From assembly GCA_963725175.1 (NCBI GenBank), contig CAVRXH010000006.1, forward strand, positions 1,612,001 to 1,676,000: a DNA stretch of 64,000 nucleotides. Reading direction: 5' to 3'. The notes beneath the pieces were generated by a model. It had not been told where the DNA came from. It worked only from the letters and a program-made list of their open reading frames with translations, and did no database searches. Source of the DNA: DASUBV01 sp963725175. GTDB lineage: Bacteria > Actinomycetota > Actinomycetes > Streptosporangiales > Streptosporangiaceae. The position numbers were made by a program, and so were the translations under genes. Below, piece by piece: positions 46,847-56,813 of this stretch (the first letter of the stretch is position 1; every line of letters starts with the position of its first letter).

Positions 46847-49800
46847 TTAGGGGGCGTGCCGGGGTGCGGTGGTGATGTGTATTCGCCCGGCGGAGGTCTG
46901 CCATCGGAAGGTGCCGGGCTGGGCCTGGGTGAGTGTCCAGTGCTGTAGCTGCTTGAGCTGGTGATGTCGGCGGCAGAGCGGTCCCAGATTGCACGGGCAG
47001 GTGAGTCCGCCGCAGTGGAACGGGGTGGTGTGATCCAGGTCGCCGCGCCAGGCGGGCTGTCGGCAGCCCGGGAACCGGCAGGTCTGGTCCCGCGCCTCGA
47101 TGAGGTCCCGGATCGTCGCAGGCGGCCGGTAGGCCGGCGAGGCGGTGATGTGGGCGCAGCCGGCATCGGCGTCCTGGTCGGCGGCGGCCTGTCGGCGCAC
47201 CTTGGCCACGGCTTTCGCGGCGGCGCGGAGGATGGCGGCGCGGGTGCTGGCCCCGGCGAGCCTCGGCGGCGCTGAGCTGGTCCAGGGCGGCGGCCGGGAT
47301 GGTGACCGACACGCGGCCGATGAGGCTGGTGTGCGGGCCGGCCAGGGGCAGCATCGGGCCGGTGCCGGGGCTCGCCGCGGGGGCCTGGGCCAGGCGGGCT
47401 TGTGTGGCCTGGGTGGTGGTGCGGGCCGAGGCTTTCCAGGTCCGGGTGGCCGGGCTGTGTGCGGGCCGGGTGCGGGCGGTCGGGCGGGTGATGGTGGCGG
47501 TCTTGATGGCGTGGCCGTGGTGGTCGGTGATGATGACCCGCCACCGGGTGCCGGGCGCCATGCTGGCCGCAGCGGCGAGGGCGCGAGCCTGGGTGGCGGT
47601 GACCGGCCCGATCCGGCCCAGGGTCCCCGGCGCGGATGCGTAATCGGCGAAGGTGGCCCAGGACAGGGTCAGGTCCAACATCCCGGCTGCTGGCCGCCCC
47701 GTGCTCGCGGGGCTGGCCGCCATGCCGTCACCGGCCGCGCTGGCCCTGCCCGCGCCGCGTTTTCCGACTGCGCTGCCGTTCCCCCCTGCGCTGCCGTTCC
47801 CGCCTGCGCCGCGTTTTCCGCCTGCGCTGCCGTTCCCCCCTGCGCTGCCGTTCCCGCCTGCGCCGCGTTTTCCGCCTGCGCCGCGTTTTCCGCCTGCGCC
47901 GCGTTTTCCGCCTGCGCTGCCGTTCCCGCCTGCGCTGCCGGGCGCGCGGGCCTCGCTTGTGCCGCTGGTCGTGCTGGTGGCGGCCGTGCTGGTGGCGGCG
48001 CGCACGTCCCCGCCGCCGACGCTGGCACCGGTCGCGGGGAGCAGGCGGGTGCTGGTGGTGCCGGGGACCGGTGCAGGTACCGGGCCGGTGTCGGGCAGGT
48101 CGAGAGGGTCCTCGCCGTAGCGCAGACGGTCGTCGTCGTAGGGCTCGGGCGGCGGGTCGGTGTATCCGTCGTCTGGGTCGGGTGCGTCGGCATCGGTGAG
48201 CGGCGGCACCTCCGGCCAGAGGTCAGCCACGCCGCGGTCGTCCCTGGGCAGGCAGCCGGCGGGCACGCTGCGACTGGCCGGTGCCGGGAGCCGGCAGGGT
48301 GCTGCCGGGAGCGGCCGGGGTGGTGCTGGGCGTGCCGGAGCCGGGCAGGGCGTCGCTCGGTGAGGTGGCGAGTGCCGGGTTAGTGCCTGGGAGCGTGGCT
48401 GCGGGCGGCTCGGGACCCGGCGGGTGCGGGCCGGGCCGCGGGTGCGGGTGCGGGCCTAGCGAATCGGTGCCTGGTGGTCTTGGCCCGGGCGGCCTGGAGG
48501 CTGGCGGCCTCGGATCGGGAGACCCTGAGCATGGTCCCGGCCTGGGCGGACGGACGCGGGGCGAGCGGACTCCGGGCGGGCTGGTGCCGGGGTCCGGGTC
48601 ACGGGTCTTGCCGTCGCCGCGCGGGCTGCTGGGCAGCGGAGCATCGGACGGCGGGTCGCCGTCGGCCCGGCCGCCGACCTCGTCCCGGCGGGGTGCCGGG
48701 CTGCGGGATGCCTGATCGCGGCGTGGCGGCGGCCCGCTGGGTGGCTGGCCTGAGCGCGGCGGCGGCCCACTGGGTGGCTGGCCTGGGCGTGGTGGCCGGC
48801 TACCGCGTGGCGGTCCGGGGTGCTGGCTGCCGCCAGGCGGCGAACCACCGTGCTGCCCGTGACCAGGCTGCTCGCCGTCGCCTGGCGCGGCACCAGGCCC
48901 GGCGCGGGGCGGGTCCTCTGGCGGCGGCAGGTCGTCGTCTGGCGGTGGCTGGTCGTCGTCTGTTGGTTCGTCGGGCTGTCCGGTGTCTGCTGGCGGGGGT
49001 ATCGGGGGGAGGGTGCCCAGGAGCAGCCCGAGGTAGATATGGGCACGCAGCAGGTCGGTGCCGCCGCCGGCTCCCGACGCCTTCAAAGCGCGGGCCAGGG
49101 CGGTGATCCGGGCCATCGCCGCCGCCGCATGCGGAGCCGGAAGACTCGTCCCGGTCAGCGTCGCGGTCCCCTCATCATCGGGATACAGGCTGACCCGAGC
49201 CCGCCGCTCGGCTGCTTTGCGGCGGTCTTCCGCGCCTTCAGGGTCGGCGATGATCACCGCCCTGCGCAGCCGGGCGCGGAGCTGGGCGTAGGTGAGTTCT
49301 CCCGCGCCGGGCAGGACGTCGTTCTCGACGGCGCGGGCGGTGTCCTCATCGAGCAGGCTGGTGGCCTCGGTGATCAGCCGCGCCCGGTACGCATCAATCT
49401 CGCCCGCCGCGAGCGCCGCGCCGGTGGCGGGGAGCCGCCAGGTCAGGGTGACGGCCTGCCCGGTCCACCACTCCGCGGTGCCGGGTGACAGGGCCAGGGC
49501 CAGGCCCACCTGCGCGGCGGCGTCCGGAGTGACCGCTGAGGGCCGGCCGTCTTCCTCCAGGCCGGTCTTGTCGTTCCGGGCGGCGGAGCGTGCGGCGATC
49601 TGGGCGATGGCGGCGAACTCGCGGGCCTGGGCCCAGGCGGCGACTCTGCGCCATCCGGCGGCGACGGCGGGCAGGTCGTAGTCGCTGGTGCCGGCGGGGT
49701 CGGACTGGTCCAGCCACGCGGCCAGTCCCGCGCTGCCGGGCAGGTACTCCGCCACCACATCCAGCCCCAGGCCGCCCTCATCAGGAAGCAGCACACCGCC

Positions 49801-50343
49801 AGGACCGGGGCTGCCGCCGGCGGGATCCGGGCTCGCGTCGCCAGAATCCGGGCTCGCGTCGCCGGGGGCCTGGCCCGGGCCGGGGACCGGGCTGCCCGGC
49901 GAGGCCGCCGCGCCGGGTGCCTGGTCGCGCGCTGGCATGCTGCCGCGCCCGGCGGCGGACATGCCCGGCAGCAAGCCCATTCCGCCAGGGCCGGGCGTGG
50001 CCTTGGCCGCCGCGGCCAGGATCGCGTCCAGGTCCACGCCAAACGACCAGCACAACCCCCCACCCACGCCACCGCCCAGGCCGGCAGGCTCCGCGATCAG
50101 CAGCCGCTCCGCAGGAACCGGCTCACTACCCGGCACCAGGACCAGCCCGCCCAGCTCCTCCTCGTCATCGAGCCATCCGGGCTGCGCATCGCCGTTCAGC
50201 GCGGCTTCGGCGGGGCTGGAGGCGCCGGGCGTGACCGTGCCGTCGGCCGGCCGGGACCCCACACCTGCGGACTGCGGAGGCTCCTGCGCCGGCTGGTCCT
50301 TGTTCGCTGGCTGCTGCGGCTGACCGTCTGGCACCGGTGTCAC
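46847..50343 (-). CDS. DUF222/HNH endonuclease-like protein with large insert, two apparent frameshifts
   Basis: Spans 3.5 kb, about 1,165 codons, against 400-600 aa for the family. N-terminal part (50343-49030) contains DUF222: 'AAWLDQSDPAGTSDYDLPAVAAGWRRVAAWAQAREFAAIAQIAARSA', 'AVTLTWRLPATGAALAAGEIDAYRARLITEATSLLDEDTARAVENDVLPG'. A long Pro/Gly/Ser insert with an 18-bp repeat array (47751-47940) follows. The C-terminal HNH: 'TCRFPGCRQPAWRGDLDHTTPFHCGGLTCPCNLGPLCRRHHQLK' (47030-47160). Frame changes at about 48240-48270 and 47262-47275. Such DUF222-HNH genes are multicopy in actinomycetes and may be mobile or selfish; activity here is unproven and the gene may be decayed. Confidence 0.75.
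47751..47940 (-). repeat. 18-bp tandem repeat array inside the HNH gene
   Basis: About ten and a half 18-bp units in two alternating types (plus strand CCTGCGCCGCGTTTTCCG and CCTGCGCTGCCGTTCCC-type), encoding the hexapeptides GGKRGA and GGNGSA. Units differ by few bases and show recent expansion. Low-complexity linker between domains. Confidence 0.85.
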
Positions 50344-50458
50344 CTCCCGCTCTGCGGCCGTTTCCTGCTATGGCCAACAGTATCGAGGGGGTCTGACATT
50401 CTGGCCTCAAGGCCGCCATTAAGTTCGATAAGAGAATCGAGCGCCCGCAGAAAGCAAG

Positions 50459-50489
50459 TGGGGGGACGGCCCCCAGGGCCGTCCCCCCA
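50459..50489. terminator. Strong GC-rich hairpin
   Basis: GGGGGGACGGCC(C) pairs with (G)GGCCGTCCCCCC around loop CCA/CCCAG, 12-13 bp perfect stem, between the ABC permease stop and the HNH gene start. Likely terminates the ABC operon on the minus strand. Confidence 0.65.
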
Positions 50490-50503
50490 CGTCTATCGCC
50501 CGG

Positions 50504-51325
50504 TCAGAGGCGGCGGGCGTACATCCGCATCGCGACCGGGAAGCTGACCAGCACGATACCGGCCGCCCAGGCCAGCGTGATCAGCACGTGGCTGGCCGCC
50601 GGGCCGCCGAGGGTCAGGGCCCGCACGGCGTCGGCCAGGTGGGTCACCGGGTTCACCTTCACCCAGGCCTGCAGCCAGCCCGGCATGCTGCGGGTATTGG
50701 AGATCAGCACGCTGCTGCCGAAGGTCAGCGGCATCGTCCAGATGAACGCGATGCCCTGCACCGTCTCCGGTGACGGCGCGACCAGGCCGATCAGCACCGA
50801 CACCCAGCAGACCGCCAGGTAGAACACGTAGGCCAGCCCGTATGCTGCCGCGATGGCCAGCGGCCCGGTGTGGAACCGGAAGCCCAGGGCCATGCCGAAC
50901 CCGGTGAGCACGATCATCACCGAGCAGAACCGGATCGTGTCGCCGAGCACCGCGCCGACCAGCGGCGCCGATCGGGCGGCCGGCAGGCTGCGGAACCGGT
51001 CGAACACGCCCTTGTGGATGTCCTCGCACAGCGCGGTGCCCAGGCCCATGGTGGCGAACATGGCCATCTGGGCGATGAGGCCGGGCAGCAGTTCCTGCAG
51101 GTAAGCATGCGTGCTCCCGGCGACGGCGCCGCCGAACACGAACAGGAACAGCAGCAGGAAGACGATCGGCATTAGCACGACGTCGAGCAGCTTCTCCGGT
51201 GAGTGCCGGAGCTGGGCCACATTCCGCCAGGCCAGCGTCAGCGCGTTGGCGGCGGCCTGTCCCACGCTGATCCTGGCCCGCACCTCGCGGGGCAGGACCA
51301 GCCGGTCAGCGGTTTCCGCGGTCAT
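50504..51325 (-). CDS. ABC-2 type permease (DrrB-like)
   Basis: 273 aa, six membrane helices; ABC-2 membrane domain ('NALTLAWRNVAQLRHSPEKLLDVVLMPIVFLLLFLFVFGGAV' at 51130-51260; 'MTFGSSVLISNTRSMPGWLQAWVKVNPVTHLADAVRAL' in the DrrB-type signature near the C-terminus). Works with the ATPase encoded upstream, overlapping by 4 bp. Family members export anthracyclines or other lipophilic drugs; substrate here unknown. Confidence 0.9.
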   Translation of the reverse strand: MTAETADRLVLPREVRARISVGQAAANALTLAWRNVAQLRHSPEKLLDVVLMPIVFLLLFLFVFGGAVAGSTHAYLQELLPGLIAQMAMFATMGLGTALCEDIHKGVFDRFRSLPAARSAPLVGAVLGDTIRFCSVMIVLTGFGMALGFRFHTGPLAIAAAYGLAYVFYLAVCWVSVLIGLVAPSPETVQGIAFIWTMPLTFGSSVLISNTRSMPGWLQAWVKVNPVTHLADAVRALTLGGPAASHVLITLAWAAGIVLVSFPVAMRMYARRL

Positions 51326-52311
51326 GCCATTATCCCTTCACGAGCGTCGGTCGCCGGCTCGCCCGACGCGGGATCCTCCGCGTGGCGGCCGGTCAGGGTC
51401 AGGAACACCTCATCCAGGCTGGGCAGCCTGATGCCCAGCTCGGCGGCGGCAATGCCGTTCTCGTCCAGCCGCCGCATCAGCGCGGACAGCATCGCCTGGT
51501 CGGCGGCGGGGGCGGTGACCAGCCCTGTGTCGTGGCGCACCTCGGGTGCCGCGCCGGTAATCTCTCGCACCAGGCCGGCGACCTGGCCGGTCAGCGCGAG
51601 GTCCAGCGGCCTGACGATCATCGACTGGCCGCCGATCTTCGTCTTGAGCTGGGCGGGCGTGCCGGCCGCGGCGACCAGGCCGCGGTCGATGACCACGATC
51701 TGGTCGGCCAGCTCGTCGGCCTCCTCCAGGTACTGCGTGGTGAGCAGCACCGTCGCGCCGTCGGCCACGACCTGCCTGATGGTGTCCCAGACCTGGTTAC
51801 GCGCCCTCGGGTCCAGACCGGTGGTCGGCTCGTCAAGGAACAGGATCACCGGCTCGCCAAGCAGGCTGGCCGCGAGGTCAAGGCGGCGGCGCATGCCGCC
51901 GGAGTAGCCCTTCACCGCGCGCCCGGCGGCGTCCGCAAGGCCGAACCGCTCAATCAGCTCGTGTGCCCTGGCCTTGGCCTGCGGGCGGCTCAGGCCGAGC
52001 AGGCGGCCGATCATGAGCATGTTCTCGGTGCCGGTCAGCTCGTCGTCCACCGAGGCGTACTGCCCGGTCAGCGCGATGAGCTGACGGACCTGCACGGCCT
52101 GGCGCACCACGTCGTACCCGCAAACCGCGGCACGGCCTGCGTCCGCCCTGAGCAGCGTCGACAGGATCTTGACGACAGTGGTCTTTCCGGCCCCGTTCGG
52201 GCCGAGCAGGGAGAGTACCTGGCCACGGGGCGCGGCGATGTCCACGCCAGCCAGCGCCTTGGTAGCGCCGAAGCTCTTGGCGAGTCCCTCGGCTTCGATA
52301 ACGTCGCTCAT
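51322..52311 (-). CDS. ABC transporter ATP-binding protein (DrrA-like)
   Basis: 329 aa. Walker A 'LLGPNGAGKTTVVKIL', Q-loop 'ALTGQYASVDDELTG', signature 'VKGYSGGMRRRLDLAASLLG', Walker B 'VILFLDEPTTGLDPRARNQVW', H-loop replaced by Gln in 'VLLTTQYLEEAD' as usual in DrrA. C-terminal DUF4162 regulatory domain ('RPLDLALTGQVAGLVREITG', 'LDENGIAAAELGIRLPSLDEVFLTLTG'). Partner permease follows. An exporter, possibly self-resistance; not linked physically to the homospermidine island. Confidence 0.93.
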   Translation of the reverse strand: MSDVIEAEGLAKSFGATKALAGVDIAAPRGQVLSLLGPNGAGKTTVVKILSTLLRADAGRAAVCGYDVVRQAVQVRQLIALTGQYASVDDELTGTENMLMIGRLLGLSRPQAKARAHELIERFGLADAAGRAVKGYSGGMRRRLDLAASLLGEPVILFLDEPTTGLDPRARNQVWDTIRQVVADGATVLLTTQYLEEADELADQIVVIDRGLVAAAGTPAQLKTKIGGQSMIVRPLDLALTGQVAGLVREITGAAPEVRHDTGLVTAPAADQAMLSALMRRLDENGIAAAELGIRLPSLDEVFLTLTGRHAEDPASGEPATDAREGIMA

Positions 52312-52424
52312 AGCCGTCCTTCGTCAGGTGTGGTCAGGCTTCAATGTCGCCGGCCGCGCTGACAGCCCTCCGTCAGCACGCTGACAGCCGGCGATGGCCG
52401 CGGCGCGGGGATATAAGCGGACTA

Positions 52425-53813
52425 TCAGCCGTCCTGAGCGGACAGCTCTCCGTCGCGCAGCCGCGCGCCGCCCGGCGCGGCCTGGCGGGCACCGAGCGCG
52501 CTGTACAGCCAGCCGGCGGCCCGCCAGCGATCCGGGTCAAGCGCGTTGCGGCCGTCGATGATGTTCTGGGCCGCGACCACGCCCGCCAGGGCGTCGGGGT
52601 CCAGGCCGACCAGCTCAGGCCACTCGGTGAGCAGCAGCACCACCCTGGCGCCCCGCGCGGCCTCGATGGCAGAGCTCGCGTAGGCCAGCTCGGGCGCGGC
52701 GCGCCTGGCGGTGGCCAGCGCGGCCGGGTCATAGACGGTCACGTGCGCGCCCAGGCTGTGCAGGATGGCCGCCACGTCCAGGGCGGGGGAATCGCGGACG
52801 TCGTCGGAGCCGGGCTTGAAGGCGGCGCCGAGCACGCAGATCCGGGTCCCGGTCAGCTCGCCGCCGGCCAGCTCGCAGGCCAGGTCGGCGGCCCTCGCCC
52901 GGCGGCGCAGGTTGATCGCGTCGACCTCGCGCAGGATGCCCGCCGCCTGGCCGGCACCGAGCGCGGCGGCATGCGCCGCGAACGCGCGGATGTCCTTGGG
53001 CAGGCAGCCGCCGCCGAAGCCGAGCCCGGCCCGCAGGAACGACGGCCCGATGCGCGGGTCGGTCCCCATGATCCGCGCGAGCGCCCGGATGTCGCCGCCT
53101 GCCACCTCGCAGATCTCGGCCATCGCGTTGATGAACGAGATCTTGGTGGCCAGGAAGGAGTTGGCCGCGATCTTGGCAAGCTCGGCGGTCTCCAGGTCGG
53201 TCACCAGCAGCGGCACGCCAGCCGCCAGCGGCTCGGCGTAAACCTCGCGCAGCAGCCGCTCGGCGTTCGGCGTGCTCACCCCGGCCACGATCCGGTCCGG
53301 TGACAGGGTGTCGGCGACCGCGCTGCCCTCACGCAGGAATTCCGGGTTCCAGGCCAGCTCGGCACCGTCGCCGATGGCCGGGCCTGACAGCCGCGCCAGC
53401 GTCGCGGCCAGCTCCCTCGCGGTGCCTACCGGGACCGTGGACTTGCCCGCTACCAGGCACGGCCGCCGCAGCAGCGGCGCCAGCGCGGTGACGCAGCCAC
53501 GCACCTGGGACAGGTCGGCGGCCTGGCCGCCAGGCTGCGGCGGGGTGCCGGCGCAGATGAAGTGCACGTCACCGAAGTCGGCTGCTCGCTGGTAGGAGGT
53601 GGTGAAGGACAGCGCGCCCGAGGCCAGGCCGGCCCGCAGCAGGTCGGCCAGGCCCGGCTCGTAGATCGGCAGCCGCCCGGCGGAGAGCTGGCGCACCTTC
53701 TCGGCGTCAGTGTCCACGCCGAGCACGCGGAATCCGAGGCTGGCCAGGCACGCGGCGTGCGTCACGCCGAGATAGCCCGTGCCCAGCACGGTCAGCCGGA
53801 GCCCGTTGCTCAT
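52425..53813 (-). CDS. ugd: UDP-glucose 6-dehydrogenase
   Basis: 462 aa from ATG 53813 ('MSNGLRLTVLGTGYLGVTHAACLASLGFRVLGVD'). Oxidises UDP-glucose to UDP-glucuronate. 'FICAGTPPQPGG', 'LVAGKSTVPVGTA', 'WNPEFLREGSAVADT', 'LATKISFINAMAEICE', catalytic Cys in 'GLGFGGGCLPKDIRAF', 'VLGAAFKPGSDDVRDSPALDVA'. The AT-rich upstream interval (53900-53945) likely holds its promoter. UDP-glucuronate feeds envelope polysaccharides or decorations, possibly with the sugar operon at 20-23 kb. Confidence 0.93.
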   Translation of the reverse strand: MSNGLRLTVLGTGYLGVTHAACLASLGFRVLGVDTDAEKVRQLSAGRLPIYEPGLADLLRAGLASGALSFTTSYQRAADFGDVHFICAGTPPQPGGQAADLSQVRGCVTALAPLLRRPCLVAGKSTVPVGTARELAATLARLSGPAIGDGAELAWNPEFLREGSAVADTLSPDRIVAGVSTPNAERLLREVYAEPLAAGVPLLVTDLETAELAKIAANSFLATKISFINAMAEICEVAGGDIRALARIMGTDPRIGPSFLRAGLGFGGGCLPKDIRAFAAHAAALGAGQAAGILREVDAINLRRRARAADLACELAGGELTGTRICVLGAAFKPGSDDVRDSPALDVAAILHSLGAHVTVYDPAALATARRAAPELAYASSAIEAARGARVVLLLTEWPELVGLDPDALAGVVAAQNIIDGRNALDPDRWRAAGWLYSALGARQAAPGGARLRDGELSAQDG

Positions 53814-54023
53814 CTGCCGATCACCCCCCTGCCCGGCACCCGGAATCCCGGCCAGGCCGCCGCCTCTCCCCAGGCTGCGGCCCTGCCGCCAGCGGCGGCC
53901 GGAGTGCCGAAAATTCACTTTATTACTCAAAAATGCCCAGTGCACGCACTTACCGAGTAACGACGCACAGAGCGAATCGCCTGGTCCGAGCCGCGGGGAC
54001 CGGCGGGCAGCGGCCGGAATCGG

Positions 54024-55055
54024 CTAGCGGCGGCGGGCGCGCAGCGCCGCCCGGCCGCGGACGAGCAGCGAGCCGGCCCGGTGCGCGGCCCGGACCGCGG
54101 GGTCGGCCGGGTCCAGCCGGGCCGGCCGGTACAGGTCGGGCTCAAGGAAGATGTGCGCGGCAATCGGCACGGCGGCGCGGGTCCGCCGCTCGGCCGCGTC
54201 GATGCCCGCCGCGATGCTGGCGGCCGAGTCGGACCCCGCCACGGCGATCTTCGCCGCGACCAGCAGCGTGTCCGGCCCGACATGCATCGTCCGCAGGTAG
54301 ATCACCTCAGCCACCTCGGGGCCGTCCAGGATGGCCGCGACGATCCGGCGTTCGGTATCGGCGCTGGCCGCCTCGCCGATCAGCAGGCTCTTCATCTCGA
54401 TCGCGAGGATCACCGCCACGCAGCCGAGCAGCGCGCCGATGGCCAGCGATCCGGCGCCGTCCCACCGGGCGTCGCCGGTGGCGGTGGTCAGCGCCACCCC
54501 GGCCAGCGCGAAGACCAGCCCGGTCAGCGCGGCGACGTCCTCCAGCAGCACCACCGGCAGCTCGGGCGCCTTGGCCCGCCTGATGAAGCTGCCCCAGCTC
54601 GCCGAGCCGCGGGCGTGCCGGGACTCACGGACCGCCGTGCGCAGCGAGAAGCCCTCCAGCGCCATGGCGGCGAACAGCACCCCGAACGCGACCGCGGGGG
54701 AGCTCACGTGCTCGGGCTGGCGGATCCGCTGGACGCCCTCATACAGCGAGAACAGGGCGCCGACCGTGAACAGCACCAGCGCGACGATGAACGCGTAGAA
54801 GTACCGCTCGGCGCCGAAGCCGAACTGGTGCTCCTCGGTCTCCTCGCGTATCGCCCGGCGGCGGCCGATCAGCAGCAGCGCCTGGTTGCCCGAGTCCGCC
54901 ACCGAGTGCGCCGACTCCGCCAGCATGGACGCCGAGCCGGTGAGGATAAACGCGGTGAACTTGACGACCGCGATGCCCAGGTTCGCCGCCAGCGCGGCGA
55001 TGACCGCCCGCTTGCCGCCGCCGTGCCCGGCGGCCGGCGCCTCCTCAGCGCTGAT
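54024..55055 (-). CDS. Cation diffusion facilitator transporter, probable AUC start
   Basis: About 343 aa CDF-family divalent-cation (Zn/Co/Fe-type) proton antiporter, six membrane helices plus C-terminal domain. 'LTGSASMLAESAHSVADSGNQALLL' has the metal-binding HSxxD on helix 2; 'VVLLEDVAALTGLVFALAGVAL' carries the helix-5 site. The only ATG (54926) would delete helix 1. The upstream frame encodes 'SAEEAPAAGHGGGKRAVIAALAANLGIAVVKFTAFIL', beginning at an ATC (55055-55053) exactly nine bases after AGGAG (55069-55065), so ATC is the likely start, or an ATG misread. Six bases after the Trm112 stop. Confidence 0.85.
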   Translation of the reverse strand: MSAEEAPAAGHGGGKRAVIAALAANLGIAVVKFTAFILTGSASMLAESAHSVADSGNQALLLIGRRRAIREETEEHQFGFGAERYFYAFIVALVLFTVGALFSLYEGVQRIRQPEHVSSPAVAFGVLFAAMALEGFSLRTAVRESRHARGSASWGSFIRRAKAPELPVVLLEDVAALTGLVFALAGVALTTATGDARWDGAGSLAIGALLGCVAVILAIEMKSLLIGEAASADTERRIVAAILDGPEVAEVIYLRTMHVGPDTLLVAAKIAVAGSDSAASIAAGIDAAERRTRAAVPIAAHIFLEPDLYRPARLDPADPAVRAAHRAGSLLVRGRAALRARRR

Positions 55056-55061
55056 GCGGCA

Positions 55062-55253
55062 TCACTCCTGGCCGGCGCCCGCCGGGTCGCGCGCCTCGTC
55101 GATCAGCAGGACCGGGATGTCGTCACGGACCGGGTAGGCCAGCCCGCAGTCCGGCCCGGTGCAGATCAGCTCGCTGGCCGCCGCGTCGGCACGCAGCGGC
55201 GCATGGCACTTCGGGCAGGCCAGGATGTCGAGCAGCCATTCCTCGATCTGCAC
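55062..55253 (-). CDS. Trm112-family zinc-ribbon protein
   Basis: 63 aa. 'LLDILACPKCHAPLRAD', 'ELICTGPDCGLAYPVRDDIPVLLIDEAR': four Cys zinc ribbon, the Trm112/YcaR (UPF0434) family. In yeast Trm112 activates methyltransferases; in bacteria role unclear. Overlaps the binding site of the CDF gene downstream. Follows manB on the same strand, as in Streptomyces. Confidence 0.9.
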   Translation of the reverse strand: MQIEEWLLDILACPKCHAPLRADAAASELICTGPDCGLAYPVRDDIPVLLIDEARDPAGAGQE

Positions 55254-55326
55254 GTCGCCTCCGTAAGATGCGGTTCGCCTGATGCGCTTTCGTCTCAGTC
55301 ATTACATAACAGCGACGGCCCGGCGC

Positions 55327-56694
55327 TCAGGGCCGGGCCGTGCGCTCGCCGGACCGAACGATATCCAGGACGGCGGCGGTCACGCTGTCCAGGGTGGCGG
55401 CGCTGGCCGCCTCCACGTTCAGCCGCAGCAGCGGCTCGGTGTTGGACGGCCGCACGTTGAACCACCAGCCAGGGCCGGACACGGTCAGCCCGTCCAGGTC
55501 ATCGGTGCTGACACCGGGCTGGCCCTGGTAGGCGGCCACGATCGCGGCGGTCGCGGCGGCCTGGTCAGCGACCTCGCTGTTGATCTCCCCGGAGGAGTGG
55601 TACCTGGCGTAGGCGGCGAGCAGCCCCGACAGCGGCTGGCTCGTCGCGCCGACCGCGGCCAGCACGTGCAGGGCAGCGAGCATGCCGGAATCGGCGCGCC
55701 AGAAGTCGCGGAAGTAGAAGTGCCCGGAATGCTCGCCGCCGAATACCGCGCCGGTCTCGGCCATCCTGGCCTTGATGAAGGAATGGCCCACCCTGGTCCT
55801 GACTGGCTGGCCGCCGTGCTCGGTGACGATCTCGGGGACCGCCCGGGAGGTGATCAGGTTGTGGATGATCGTGGCCCCCGGCGCGCGGGCCAGCTCGCGC
55901 ACCGCGATCAGCGCGGTCAGCACCGACGGCGAGACGATCTCGCCGCGCTCGTCCACCACGAAACACCGGTCTGCGTCGCCGTCGAAGGCCAGGCCCAGGT
56001 CCGCGCCGTTCTTCACCACCGCCTGCTGGAGATCGGTCAGGTTCCGCGGATCGATCGGGTTCGGCTCGTGATGGGGGAAGCTGCCGTCCAGCTCGAAGTA
56101 GAGCGGCACGACCTCTACCGGCAGCCCGGCCAGGACGGTGGGCACGGTGTACCCGGCCATCCCGTTGCCGGCGTCCACGGCCACCTTCAGCGGCCGGATA
56201 CCGGAGATGTCGACCAGCGATCGCAGGTGCGCGGCGTAGCCGGGCAGCAGCTCTCGCCCGGTGATGGTGCCGGGCGCCAGGTCCGGGGCTGGCACACCGG
56301 CCGCGGCCAGGGCCGCCAGCTCGGTCAGCCCGGTCTGCGCGCCGACCGGCCGGGCGCCGGACCGGCACAGCTTGATCCCGTTGTATCTGGCCGGGTTATG
56401 GCTCGCGGTGATCATCGCGCCGGGGATGTCCAGGGCGCCGCTGGCGTAGTACAGCAGGTCGGTAGAGCCGAGCCCGGCGCTGATCACGTCCGTGCCCTGG
56501 GCCGCCGCGCCGCGGGCGAACGCCTGCTCAAGGCCCGGCGAGGAGGTCCGCATGTCGTGCGCCGTGACCAGGGCGGGGGCGCCGGTCAGCCGGGCGAACC
56601 CGGCCCCGATGGCCTCGGCGGCGGCCTCGTCCAGCTCGTCAGGGACCACGCCGCGGATGTCGTAGGCCTTGAAGATCTTCTGGTAGTCGGCCAC
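55327..56694 (-). CDS. manB: Phosphomannomutase/phosphoglucomutase ManB
   Basis: 455 aa alpha-D-phosphohexomutase. N-terminal 'IFKAYDIRGVVPDELDE', phosphoserine loop 'AMITASHNPARYNGIKL' (Ser in TASHNP), metal loop 'GLAFDGDADRCFVVDERG', sugar loop 'GGEHSGHFYFRDF', phosphate-binding 'VRPSNTEPLLRLNVEA'. Interconverts mannose-6-P and mannose-1-P (or glucose), feeding GDP-mannose for envelope glycans. Conserved backbone with Trm112 and DUF3499. Confidence 0.94.
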   Translation of the reverse strand: MADYQKIFKAYDIRGVVPDELDEAAAEAIGAGFARLTGAPALVTAHDMRTSSPGLEQAFARGAAAQGTDVISAGLGSTDLLYYASGALDIPGAMITASHNPARYNGIKLCRSGARPVGAQTGLTELAALAAAGVPAPDLAPGTITGRELLPGYAAHLRSLVDISGIRPLKVAVDAGNGMAGYTVPTVLAGLPVEVVPLYFELDGSFPHHEPNPIDPRNLTDLQQAVVKNGADLGLAFDGDADRCFVVDERGEIVSPSVLTALIAVRELARAPGATIIHNLITSRAVPEIVTEHGGQPVRTRVGHSFIKARMAETGAVFGGEHSGHFYFRDFWRADSGMLAALHVLAAVGATSQPLSGLLAAYARYHSSGEINSEVADQAAATAAIVAAYQGQPGVSTDDLDGLTVSGPGWWFNVRPSNTEPLLRLNVEAASAATLDSVTAAVLDIVRSGERTARP

Positions 56695-56813
56695 TGGCCT
56701 GCCTCTCGCGCTGGCGCCGCGGCCAGGCCGCGCTGCAAGGCACAGAGCCTACCGGCCCGGCGCCGCTAGCCCCGGCGCCATCGTCCTGGCGAGCACCGGC
56801 CGCTGGCGGGGCG

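Noticed and set aside
47751..47940. CRISPR-like array
   Set aside because: Units are 18 bp, contiguous without spacers and in frame, encoding hexapeptides.
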